64,000 nucleotides of DNA, taken from contig NZ_JAAVIY010000008.1 in NCBI RefSeq assembly GCF_014748335.1, positions 1-64,000 on the forward strand, written 5' to 3'. The DNA comes from Flavobacterium selenitireducens. Lineage in GTDB: Bacteria; Bacteroidota; Bacteroidia; Flavobacteriales; Flavobacteriaceae. The notes below the pieces were generated by a model. It was not told the DNA's origin. It made no database searches and worked only from the letters and a program-made list of their open reading frames with translations. Both the position numbers and the translations under genes were made by a program. Positions 16,282-24,035 of this stretch are shown here, in pieces. How positions within the stretch are numbered: the stretch's first letter is position 1; each line of letters starts with the position of its first letter.

Positions 16282-18519
16282 ATGAACAGAATTTCAAGCT
16301 TGCTTTTGCTTTCCTCGTTGGCGGTTTTTGCCCAGGAAACGCCAAAATCCAAAGAGTCGGGGCATACCGACACGAATAAATTCCGCCAGATGTACGATTT
16401 GCTGGCCACTCCAAATATGTACCGAACGGCTTCGGGAGCGCCCGGGCCTGAATATTATCAGCAAAAAGCCGATTATAAGATGGATCTCGTCCTCGACGAC
16501 AAGGAGGCGAAATTATCGGGCGTCGAAACGGTAACCTATCACAACAATGCCAAGGAGCCGCTTGAATATCTTTGGATGCAGCTCGACCAGAACCAGGCCG
16601 CCCGTACCTCGTTGAGTCCGCTGCAGGAAAGCACAAAAGCCGACAAAACCATCAGCGTTTCCGGGTTTTCAAGGAAATACCTCGAGGAAAAATTCGACGG
16701 CGGGTTCCGGATCGAACAGGTCGCGGACGCGAAGGGGAATCCGATGAAATACACGATCAACCAAACCATGATGCGCATCGATCTCGACAAGCCGCTCAAG
16801 CATGGCGAAAAAATTTCGTTTACGATAAAATGGTGGTACAACATCAACAATTATATGAAAGACGGCGGTCGTTCGGGATATGAATATTTCGAAAAAGACA
16901 AAAACCGACTTTACGTATTGGCGCAGTTCTATCCGAGGATGGCCGTTTACAACGATGTCGAAGGCTGGCAGAATATGCAGTTTTGGGGATCGGGCGAATT
17001 TGCGCTGCCGTTCGGTGATTTCGAGGTCAACATCAATGTTCCCGCCGATCATTTCCTCGATGCGACGGGAGATTTGCAGAACCGCAAAGACGTTTATTCA
17101 GCCGAGGAACTCAAGCGCTACGACCTGGCGACGAAATCGTATGACAAACCGGTAATCATCCGCACACAATCCGAGGCGATCGAATTTGAGAAATCCCAAT
17201 CCGACAAGCGCAAAACCTGGAAATTCAAAGCCACGAACGTGCGCGATTTCGGGATATCGACTTCGCGAAAATTCATATGCGACATGATGGCCGTCAACAT
17301 AGGAGGCAAGAACATCATGGCGATTTCCCTTTATCCGAAAGAAGGAAACCCACTTTGGGAGGAATATTCGACGCGGGCCGTCGCTCACACGTTGAAATCG
17401 TATTCGAAATATACGTTCGATTATCCGTATCCGAAGGCCATTTCGGTAAACGCCCAGGATCAGGGAATGGAATATCCGATGATCTGCTGGAATTTCGGAC
17501 GTCCGGATGCCGATGGAAAATACACCGATCGCACCAAATACGGTATGTTGGGCGTGATCATACACGAGGTCGGACACAATTTCTTTCCGATGATCGTCAA
17601 CTCCGACGAGCGCCAATGGACGTGGATGGACGAAGGTTTGAACACGTTTATGGAATATCTCGCCGAGCAGACTTTCGACCCGAATTTCCCGTCTACACGA
17701 GGCCCGGCCAAAAATATCGTGCCTTATATGAGCGGTGCGCAGTCCGGCCTTGAGCCGATCATGTCGAATTCCGAAAGCATTCGTCAATTTGGTAACAATG
17801 CGTATGGGAAACCTGCGACAGCTCTCAATATTTTGCGCGAAACGATTCTGGGACACGATCTTTTCGATCATGCTTTCCGAACGTATTCACAGCGTTGGAA
17901 GTTCAAGCATCCGACGCCTGAGGATTTTTTCCGTACGATGGAAGACGCCTCGGGAACCGACCTCGACTGGTTTTGGAGAGGCTGGTTTTACACCACTGAT
18001 TATAACGACATCGGTATAAAAGAGGTCAGGCAATTTTATGTTTCGGCGGACAAACCCAAGGATTTCGATTCTCCGGAGGTCAACCGTCGCAACCGCAGGC
18101 AAATGGCCGGGCCCCTTGTGTTCATGGTGACCGAGGGCGATTCGAACTTTAAACCGGAACTCAGGAAAGCGTTCGACCCGACACAGGTACAACCGCTCAA
18201 CGAATACCTCGAGGCCAATTTTACGGCGGAGCAGCGCGCGGCTTTGGACAGTCCGAAATACTTCTATCAGGTTACTTTCGACAAGCCCGGAGGTTTGGTC
18301 ATGCCGCTTATCGTCGAACTGACATTTGAGGATGGAACGAGTGAAACACATACGTTCCCGGCCCAGATATGGCGAAAAAGCGATGCCGAGGTTTCCCGTG
18401 TTTTCGCCGTGAAGAAAACCGTGAAAAAAATCCAGGTCGATCCCAAGGAGGAGACCGCCGATGTCGATATTGCCAACAACACCTGGCCAAAAGAAGCCGT
18501 CAAAACCAAATTCGACTGA
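16282..18519 (+). CDS. M1 family metallopeptidase (aminopeptidase N-like), exported
   Basis: A 745-residue zinc peptidase with a signal peptide (MNRISSLLLLSSLAVFAQ). The catalytic site is complete: His428-Glu429-x-x-His432 (HEVGH) and the third ligand Glu451 in TWMDEGLNTF. In place of the classical GAMEN exopeptidase motif there is QGMEYP, as in other secreted Bacteroidota M1 enzymes. An N-terminal beta-saddle domain (about 55-290) precedes the catalytic domain. The extended C-terminal part ends without an evident T9SS sorting domain. It probably degrades peptides outside the cytoplasmic membrane. It is probably transcribed with the DUF6702 gene upstream. Confidence 0.9.
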   Translation: MNRISSLLLLSSLAVFAQETPKSKESGHTDTNKFRQMYDLLATPNMYRTASGAPGPEYYQQKADYKMDLVLDDKEAKLSGVETVTYHNNAKEPLEYLWMQLDQNQAARTSLSPLQESTKADKTISVSGFSRKYLEEKFDGGFRIEQVADAKGNPMKYTINQTMMRIDLDKPLKHGEKISFTIKWWYNINNYMKDGGRSGYEYFEKDKNRLYVLAQFYPRMAVYNDVEGWQNMQFWGSGEFALPFGDFEVNINVPADHFLDATGDLQNRKDVYSAEELKRYDLATKSYDKPVIIRTQSEAIEFEKSQSDKRKTWKFKATNVRDFGISTSRKFICDMMAVNIGGKNIMAISLYPKEGNPLWEEYSTRAVAHTLKSYSKYTFDYPYPKAISVNAQDQGMEYPMICWNFGRPDADGKYTDRTKYGMLGVIIHEVGHNFFPMIVNSDERQWTWMDEGLNTFMEYLAEQTFDPNFPSTRGPAKNIVPYMSGAQSGLEPIMSNSESIRQFGNNAYGKPATALNILRETILGHDLFDHAFRTYSQRWKFKHPTPEDFFRTMEDASGTDLDWFWRGWFYTTDYNDIGIKEVRQFYVSADKPKDFDSPEVNRRNRRQMAGPLVFMVTEGDSNFKPELRKAFDPTQVQPLNEYLEANFTAEQRAALDSPKYFYQVTFDKPGGLVMPLIVELTFEDGTSETHTFPAQIWRKSDAEVSRVFAVKKTVKKIQVDPKEETADVDIANNTWPKEAVKTKFD

Positions 18520-18591
18520 CGAAAATTTTGTTAACTCAAAACCTCGGGGCGCGTAACTTCGTACCTTTGTACAATACCTAAATTTTTCACC

Positions 18592-18918
18592 ATGTTCGGA
18601 ATAGGCGGAGGAGAGTTGATTTTTATCCTTTTTATCGTACTGATGCTGTTCGGGTCCGACAAGATTCCGGAAATGGCGCGCGCACTCGGAAAAGGCATGC
18701 GACAACTCAAGGACGCCACGAACGAGATCAAGAGCGAAATCCACAAAGGGGCCGAAGCGAACGGTCTCGACAAATCGCTTTTCGACGTGAAAGAAAACAT
18801 TACCGCTGAAATCGACAAGGCAAAGGACAGCTTGATGGGCAACTCCGAAGATCTTGAGAAGACAAGGCAGGAATTGGAAGACATTGCGTCTGGCCCGATA
18901 AAAAGACAAAGCCGATGA
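18592..18918 (+). CDS. tatA: Twin-arginine translocase subunit TatA/TatE family
   Basis: A 108-residue protein with the TatA layout: a short N-terminal membrane helix (GGGELIFILFIVLMLF), the FGSDKIPEMARALGKG hinge and amphipathic helix, then a charged, helical tail with little conserved sequence. TatA forms the size-variable pore for folded proteins exported with TatC. The phosphatase gene that follows overlaps by four bases (ATGA). TACCTTTG (18562-18569) fits a -7 box. Confidence 0.88.
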   Translation: MFGIGGGELIFILFIVLMLFGSDKIPEMARALGKGMRQLKDATNEIKSEIHKGAEANGLDKSLFDVKENITAEIDKAKDSLMGNSEDLEKTRQELEDIASGPIKRQSR

Positions 18919-19532
18919 TCGATAAACTCATCGAACTCGACCAGCAGTTATTCATCTGGCTCAACAGTTTCGGCTCCGAGACTTTCGATGGATTGTGGCT
19001 CATCATAACCAAATTCACCAGTTGGATCCCGATTTTTGCGATAATCCTCTACCTGACCTTTAAGCGTTTGGGCTGGAAGCATGCCTTGTTGATAATCGGC
19101 TGCATCGCGCTGTTGCTGACGATCACCGACCAAACGACAAATCTTTTCAAAAATGGTTTTCAACGGTTGCGGCCGGGAAGCGATCCGGAAATCGTGGAAT
19201 TCATAAGGGCCGTGATCAAGCGCAAATCGTTCAGTTTTATCTCTGGGCACGCTTCGAACTCCATGGCGGTGGCATTCTTTTGCTATCGCGTATTGCGTCC
19301 ATATCTCAAATACACAGGATTGTTTTTCATATTTCCTGTTGTTTTCGCGTACAGCCGAATTTACCTCGGATTGCATTATCCCGGCGATATATTGGCGGGA
19401 TATGTCTGGGGATTGGTTACCGGGACAATCGTCATTTACCTCTACGGATATTTGCGCAACAGATTCTTCCCTGAGCAAAAAGGCGATCTAGATCACCCGA
19501 CTAACAGTGAGCCCGTCGCGGATGGGCAATAG
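18915..19532 (+). CDS. PAP2 superfamily phosphatase
   Basis: A 205-residue integral membrane phosphatase with all three acid-phosphatase motifs: KNGFQRLRP (KxxxxxxRP form), SFISGHASNS and RIYLGLHYPGD. About six hydrophobic segments are visible. Likely substrates are undecaprenyl pyrophosphate or phosphatidate at the outer face of the cytoplasmic membrane; which one cannot be told from the sequence. It is translationally coupled to tatA. Its 3' end overlaps the opposing O-methyltransferase gene by 45 bases. Confidence 0.88.
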   Translation: MIDKLIELDQQLFIWLNSFGSETFDGLWLIITKFTSWIPIFAIILYLTFKRLGWKHALLIIGCIALLLTITDQTTNLFKNGFQRLRPGSDPEIVEFIRAVIKRKSFSFISGHASNSMAVAFFCYRVLRPYLKYTGLFFIFPVVFAYSRIYLGLHYPGDILAGYVWGLVTGTIVIYLYGYLRNRFFPEQKGDLDHPTNSEPVADGQ

Positions 19533-20129
19533 AACCGTTTCGACTCGGGGATCTTCATTCACCATTTTGTTGTAGTCCAGTAGCGATTGGGTGCTTTTGT
19601 CGTTCGATTTGACTTCCTCCAAAACTTTTCCGCTCCACAATACGTTGTCAGACAATATGATTCCGCCTTTTGACATCATCGGGACGACCATTTCGAAGTA
19701 ATTGGCATAATTGTGCTTGTCGGCATCGATAAAGACGAGATCGTACCTTTTGTTGAGGTTCGGGATGATTTCGAGAGCATTTCCCAAATGCTGGAAAATC
19801 TGATTTTTCCAAGGCGACTTATCGAAATATTTACGTTGGAAATTGAACAATTCTTCGTTGTTATCGACGGTATCGATCGTTCCGTTTTCGGTTAGGCCTT
19901 CCGCCATGCAAAGAGTCGCGTAGCCCGTATAGGTTCCAATCTCGAGAATGTTCCCGGGACGGATTATCTTCGAAAGCATACTCAAAACCCGTCCCTGTAA
20001 ATGTCCGCTGAGCATTCTGGGTTGCAGTATCTTTTGATGGGTTTCCCGATTGAGATCTGCCAAAAGTTGAGGTTCTGCCTGTGAATGGCGTTCGGTATAC
20101 GATTCGAGTTCTTCGGAAATGAAATGCAT
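19488..20129 (-). CDS. O-methyltransferase (class I, COMT/CCoAOMT-like)
   Basis: A 213-residue enzyme. SAM motif I is ILEIGTYTGYATLCMAEGL, the metal-site acidic motif is FIDADKHNYANYFE, and GGIILSDNVLW is the second metal or catalytic strand. Together these place it in the Mg-dependent Methyltransf_3 family acting on catechol-like or tRNA hydroxyls (TrmR-like members also exist). I chose MHFISEELESY as the start because its A is shared with the stop codon of the upstream gene (TGATG). The upstream extension of the frame is the other gene read out of phase. Confidence 0.88.
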   Translation of the reverse strand: MHFISEELESYTERHSQAEPQLLADLNRETHQKILQPRMLSGHLQGRVLSMLSKIIRPGNILEIGTYTGYATLCMAEGLTENGTIDTVDNNEELFNFQRKYFDKSPWKNQIFQHLGNALEIIPNLNKRYDLVFIDADKHNYANYFEMVVPMMSKGGIILSDNVLWSGKVLEEVKSNDKSTQSLLDYNKMVNEDPRVETVLLPIRDGLTVSRVI

Positions 20130-20644
20130 CAGGGTTTGGTATTCGTGAAAAAATGGATCAGGAATTCGGACTTCGTCGTGTCGTCCATCGCGCCATAACA
20201 GACGATGTTGTACGTATATCTGCCGCGGCTTCCCCACAAGGCAACCTGGTTTCCATCGGGATGGCGCAGGTTTTTGATCTTATAGAGCTGATAGGATTGG
20301 TTATCTGTGGCAAGCAAGTCAACTTCCCAGGCGCGCCGTATTTTTTTGAGCTTGTCAGCCACGTACAGTTTGAGCGCTTCAGATTCATTCGAGGCAGCTT
20401 TGTATTTTTTCGATTTCGTGTCGATGTAGAATCCGATGTTGCGGTCAGGGCTCGTCAGGTAAACCGATGTCGCCAGATCGCGTTTGTCGCGTTCCCAATT
20501 CCCTGGAATTTTGACCGTATCGATAGCCTTTACGGAATAGTACAGAGCCGTTAGATTGTCCTTTTCGGAATAACCGACCTTCTGGACTTGCGCATGGATG
20601 GAAATCGAGGTAACAAATGCGATAATTAGGAGATTGATTTTCAT
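20129..20644 (-). CDS. Exported protein of unknown function
   Basis: A 171-residue protein with a signal peptide (MKINLLIIAFVTSISIHAQ). The mature part is mixed alpha/beta with no motif I recognise. It has a lysine-rich central helix (YVADKLKKIRRAWEVD) and a C-terminal YTYNIVCYGAMDDTTKSEFL segment. The ATG at 20644 is preferred to one 39 codons upstream because only the former gives a signal peptide. It is the first gene of a coupled pair with the O-methyltransferase gene. Confidence 0.65.
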   Translation of the reverse strand: MKINLLIIAFVTSISIHAQVQKVGYSEKDNLTALYYSVKAIDTVKIPGNWERDKRDLATSVYLTSPDRNIGFYIDTKSKKYKAASNESEALKLYVADKLKKIRRAWEVDLLATDNQSYQLYKIKNLRHPDGNQVALWGSRGRYTYNIVCYGAMDDTTKSEFLIHFFTNTKP

Positions 20645-20759
20645 CGGATGTTTTTTCAAAGTTACGAATTCCTCTTTTTTGCCTTGGCGTTCTGAGGAAT
20701 TTGCTAGGTCAATGGTTTTTTCGGATTGATTGCGAGCGGTTTGGAAGTTAGTTTTTTCC

Positions 20760-20793
20760 AAACATAACAGATTTTTTAAAATCTGTTATGTTT
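20760..20793. repeat. Perfect 15-bp inverted repeat (ATAACAGAT type)
   Basis: The arms at 20760-20774 (AAACATAACAGATTT) and 20779-20793 are exact reverse complements around TTTA. This is the second copy of the ATAACAGAT...ATCTGTTAT palindrome seen at 941-972. It lies between the divergent starts of the exported-protein gene and rlmN. Confidence 0.6.
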
Positions 20794-20922
20794 ATCAAAT
20801 TTAAGCCAATTCCACTTCGCCAAATTACAGATTTCCTGTACATTTTCTTAAATTCCAAATCCAGTTCAATCCAATTCCCGATTCCAGGTGACTTTACGAA
20901 ATCCGTAACACCATCGCATGCG

Positions 20923-20950
20923 TTGACTTTCAACTTAAACCGTATCTTTG
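20923..20950 (+). promoter_or_regulatory. rlmN promoter
   Basis: TTG (20923-20925), 17 bases, TATCTTTG (20943-20950). The predicted start, near 20956, is only about five bases before the ATG at 20961. Confidence 0.6.
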
Positions 20951-20960
20951 CACCGTGGAA

Positions 20961-21998
20961 ATGGAAAAGAAAGACATACGGGCGTTGACGAAGGAAAAAT
21001 TGCGCGATTTTTTTGTGGCAAACGGCGATAAAGCGTTCCGCGGCAATCAGGTTTACGAATGGTTATGGAGCAAAGGTGCCCACAGTTTCGAGGACATGAC
21101 CAACGTGTCGAAAGATACGCGCGCTATGCTCGAACAACACTTCGTGATCAACCATATAAAGGTCGACAAAATGCAAAAGAGCGAAGACGGAACGGTGAAG
21201 AACGCCGTTCGCCTTCACGACGGCCTGCTTGTCGAATCGGTGTTGATTCCGACTGAGACACGCACGACAGCCTGCGTTTCCAGTCAGGTAGGATGTTCGT
21301 TGGACTGTAACTTTTGCGCGACGGCCAAACTCAAGCGTATGCGCAACCTCAATCCTGATGAAATCTACGACCAGGTGGCGGCTATCGATCGCGAGAGCAG
21401 GCTGTATCACAATCGTCCGTTGTCGAACATCGTGTTCATGGGAATGGGCGAGCCGCTGATGAATTATCCGAACGTGATGAAAGCGATCGAGAAAATCACC
21501 TCGGAGGAAGGCCTCGGCATGTCGCCAAAACGCATCACGCTTTCCACTTCGGGCATACCTAAAATGATCAAGAAACTTGCGGATGACGAAGTGAAGTTTA
21601 AACTCGCCGTTTCGCTCCACTCGGCAGTCGAAGAGATACGCAACCGAATCATGCCGTTCACCAATAATTTTCCGTTGACCGATTTGCGTGAATCACTCGA
21701 ATATTGGTATGCCAAGACCAAGAGTCGCATTACCTACGAATACGTGGTCTGGAAGGGAATCAACGACGACAAAAAATCGATCGAGGCACTCGTGAAATTT
21801 TGTAAATATGTGCCGTGCAAGGTCAACCTGATCGAATACAATCCGATTGACGATGGGGAATTCCAGCAAGCGCCCGCCGAAGCCGTTAACGCTTACATTT
21901 CCGCTCTCGAAAGAAATGATATCGTGGTCAAAGTCAGGCGCAGCCGCGGTAAAGACATCGACGCAGCCTGCGGTCAACTCGCCAACAAAGACGAATAA
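20961..21998 (+). CDS. rlmN: 23S rRNA (adenine2503-C2)/tRNA A37 methyltransferase
   Basis: A radical-SAM methyltransferase that puts a C2 methyl on A2503 of 23S rRNA and A37 of some tRNAs. The frame is 345 residues. The 4Fe-4S cluster cysteines are Cys112, Cys116 and Cys119 (GCSLDCNFCATAK). MGMGEPLMNY and LSTSGIPKMI are family blocks. The methyl-carrying cysteine near residue 338 is in DIDAACGQLA. ATG 20961 is preferred to the GTG at 20955, because the promoter box ends at 20950. An intrinsic terminator overlaps the stop codon. Confidence 0.95.
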   Translation: MEKKDIRALTKEKLRDFFVANGDKAFRGNQVYEWLWSKGAHSFEDMTNVSKDTRAMLEQHFVINHIKVDKMQKSEDGTVKNAVRLHDGLLVESVLIPTETRTTACVSSQVGCSLDCNFCATAKLKRMRNLNPDEIYDQVAAIDRESRLYHNRPLSNIVFMGMGEPLMNYPNVMKAIEKITSEEGLGMSPKRITLSTSGIPKMIKKLADDEVKFKLAVSLHSAVEEIRNRIMPFTNNFPLTDLRESLEYWYAKTKSRITYEYVVWKGINDDKKSIEALVKFCKYVPCKVNLIEYNPIDDGEFQQAPAEAVNAYISALERNDIVVKVRRSRGKDIDAACGQLANKDE

Positions 21999-22027
21999 AA
22001 AACGCCCTCTCAGCCGGGCGTTTTTTT
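21997..22027. terminator. Intrinsic terminator of rlmN, usable in both directions
   Basis: AAAAAACGCCC (21997-22007) and GGGCGTTTTTT (22016-22026) form an 11-bp stem with an 8-base loop and a T-run. The A-run on the left serves the convergent lipoprotein gene, which ends at 22033. Confidence 0.85.
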
Positions 22028-22032
22028 ATGGA

Positions 22033-22857
22033 CTAATTCAATAAGATCGTTTCGGGCGATTCTGCGTTGATGGTCAACAGCGCAAAATAGTCGCAAATCC
22101 CATCGCCGTAATCGAGACGGGCGTCATCCGAATCCATCGTGAAACGCATTTGCCCTTTTCCGATGAACGGACAGGTCAGACGCCACAACAAGGGTACGTC
22201 GATCGCGCTGGTAATCGTGCCGCGCGAAGATGTCGAGGTGGAAGAGCCGGTTATCTGATAAGCATTGTCCGACCAATCTGAAGACGTTCCTTGCCCTTCC
22301 ACCAATTCGCGGCTTCGGTCGGCACTGTGCTGGAAAACCACGCCGTCCGGTTTGGTGATTTCCATGTCCACATTGAGGTCGGCGACGTCGTGCAAATCGG
22401 GCTGGGCCGCGGTACTTTGCACAGAGAAATCGATGGATTGATTCCCCGCGATACGATGGTTGGCGTAATGAAAATCGTCGAACGTGTAATCGACATGATA
22501 GACCGGTGCGGTAAAATCCAGGCTGCCGCTGATTGTAATCTTCCCGGTTATGATCGCGCCTGAAGCCAATGTGCATCCCGACGTTCCGAAATCGATCACG
22601 CTTGTCCAACTTTCGCTTGTCGTAGTCGTAACCGACGCACAATCAGGAATCAAGCTCTCCGGTGCCGACGGGCCTCCTGAATTTGCCAATTGGTTGCGGT
22701 ATTCCTGTTCGGCGATAACGGAAATGTCATCCGCCATGCGATCAAAAAAATTGACGTCACGCACCACGTTTTTATTGAGCACAGGTTCATCCTCTGTAGA
22801 GCAACTTCCCGCCAGCAATAGGGTCGCGGCAAGAAATAGCAGGAATTTAATCTTCAT
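22033..22857 (-). CDS. Lipoprotein of unknown function
   Basis: A 274-residue protein. The signal sequence MKIKFLLFLAATLLLAGSC carries a lipobox cysteine at 19. A short polar linker is followed by an all-beta region rich in Thr/Ser and Gly (CTLASGAIITGKITISG, YHVDYTFDDFHYANHRIAG). I recognise no named domain. Proteins of this look are frequent surface or periplasmic lipoproteins in Flavobacteriaceae. It is monocistronic and shares the terminator with rlmN. Confidence 0.7.
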   Translation of the reverse strand: MKIKFLLFLAATLLLAGSCSTEDEPVLNKNVVRDVNFFDRMADDISVIAEQEYRNQLANSGGPSAPESLIPDCASVTTTTSESWTSVIDFGTSGCTLASGAIITGKITISGSLDFTAPVYHVDYTFDDFHYANHRIAGNQSIDFSVQSTAAQPDLHDVADLNVDMEITKPDGVVFQHSADRSRELVEGQGTSSDWSDNAYQITGSSTSTSSRGTITSAIDVPLLWRLTCPFIGKGQMRFTMDSDDARLDYGDGICDYFALLTINAESPETILLN

Positions 22858-22941
22858 ATTGCTTAAAGTTTGCGGTCGGCTAAGATCGGTAAAATCCTAT
22901 CGATTTAAATCAAAGGTAAAAAAAGCGTCTTCATTTAACCT

Positions 22942-22972
22942 TTGAACTTGTGGCAACATTAGATTATCTTTG
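22942..22972 (+). promoter_or_regulatory. Promoter of the polyprenyl synthase gene
   Basis: TTG (22942-22944), 20 bases, TATCTTTG (22965-22972), eight bases before the ATG. Transcription would begin within a few bases of the start codon. Confidence 0.6.
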
Positions 22973-22980
22973 GGAGGCAA

Positions 22981-23958
22981 ATGAACATCAGCGCTCAAAT
23001 AAAGCAACCCATCAGGCCGGAGATGGAACTTTTCGAAAAGAAGTTCTACGAATCGATGTCGTCCCAGGTGGCGTTGCTCAACCGCATCACGTATTACATC
23101 GTCAACAGGAAGGGCAAGCAGATGCGTCCGATGTTCGTATTCCTCGTGGCCAAGATGGCTTCCGGCGGAACCGTCAACGAGCGCACCTATCGCGGAGCGT
23201 CGGTCATCGAACTGATCCACACCGCCACGCTTGTGCACGATGATGTGGTCGACGATTCCAACCGTCGCCGCGGATTCTTCTCGATCAACGCGCTTTGGAA
23301 GAACAAAATTGCGGTACTCGTCGGAGATTATCTGCTTTCGAAAGGGCTTTTGCTTTCGATCGACAACGGAGATTTCGACTTGCTACAGATCATTTCCGTC
23401 GCGGTTCGCGAAATGTCCGAAGGTGAATTGCTGCAAATAGAGAAAGCGCGCAGGCTTGATATTACAGAAGAAATCTATTACGAAATCATCCGCAAAAAGA
23501 CCGCAACCTTGATCGCCAGTTGTTGTGCGTTGGGCGCGAGATCGGTCACGGACGATTTGGAGAAGGTCGAGAACATGCGCAAATTCGGGGAACTTATCGG
23601 AATGGCGTTCCAGATTAAGGACGACCTGTTTGATTATTCGGAGGAAGCCATCGGCAAACCGACCGGCATCGACATTAAGGAACAAAAAATGACGTTGCCG
23701 CTGATTTATGTCCTGAACAATTGTTCCGAAAAGGAAAAAGCCTGGGTTGTCAATTCGGTCAAGAACCACAATAAAGACAAGAAGCGCGTCAGAAAAGTCA
23801 TCAATTTCGTCAAGGAGCGCAACGGTTTGGGTTATGCCGAAGCGAAAATGGAGGAATTCCGGAGCCAGGCGATCGTGCTGCTTGAAAAATATCCTGAATC
23901 GGAATACAAAAGCGCGTTGGAACTTATGGTGAATTACGTGATCGAACGCAAAAAGTGA
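22981..23958 (+). CDS. Polyprenyl diphosphate synthase (trans-isoprenyl)
   Basis: Elongates allylic diphosphates with isopentenyl diphosphate. It is 325 residues long with the first aspartate-rich motif in TLVHDDVVDDSNRRRG and the second in FQIKDDLFDYSEEAIGKPTG; GKQMRPMFVFL is the N-terminal conserved block. The length and position fit the octaprenyl/solanesyl-type synthases that make the menaquinone side chain in Bacteroidota, but chain length cannot be fixed by eye. The gene is followed by 1.28 kb without any gene. Confidence 0.9.
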   Translation: MNISAQIKQPIRPEMELFEKKFYESMSSQVALLNRITYYIVNRKGKQMRPMFVFLVAKMASGGTVNERTYRGASVIELIHTATLVHDDVVDDSNRRRGFFSINALWKNKIAVLVGDYLLSKGLLLSIDNGDFDLLQIISVAVREMSEGELLQIEKARRLDITEEIYYEIIRKKTATLIASCCALGARSVTDDLEKVENMRKFGELIGMAFQIKDDLFDYSEEAIGKPTGIDIKEQKMTLPLIYVLNNCSEKEKAWVVNSVKNHNKDKKRVRKVINFVKERNGLGYAEAKMEEFRSQAIVLLEKYPESEYKSALELMVNYVIERKK

Positions 23959-24035
23959 TCGCATTCGTTTTAAGACTGACGCGATATTTGAGAATTTGTT
24001 AACGGGATGAGTTTGTCGGAGTGTGATTCCGAAAC

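Noticed and set aside
20748-20933. Small minus-strand open frame upstream of rlmN
   Set aside because: It overlaps the rlmN promoter and the second inverted repeat; no family resemblance.
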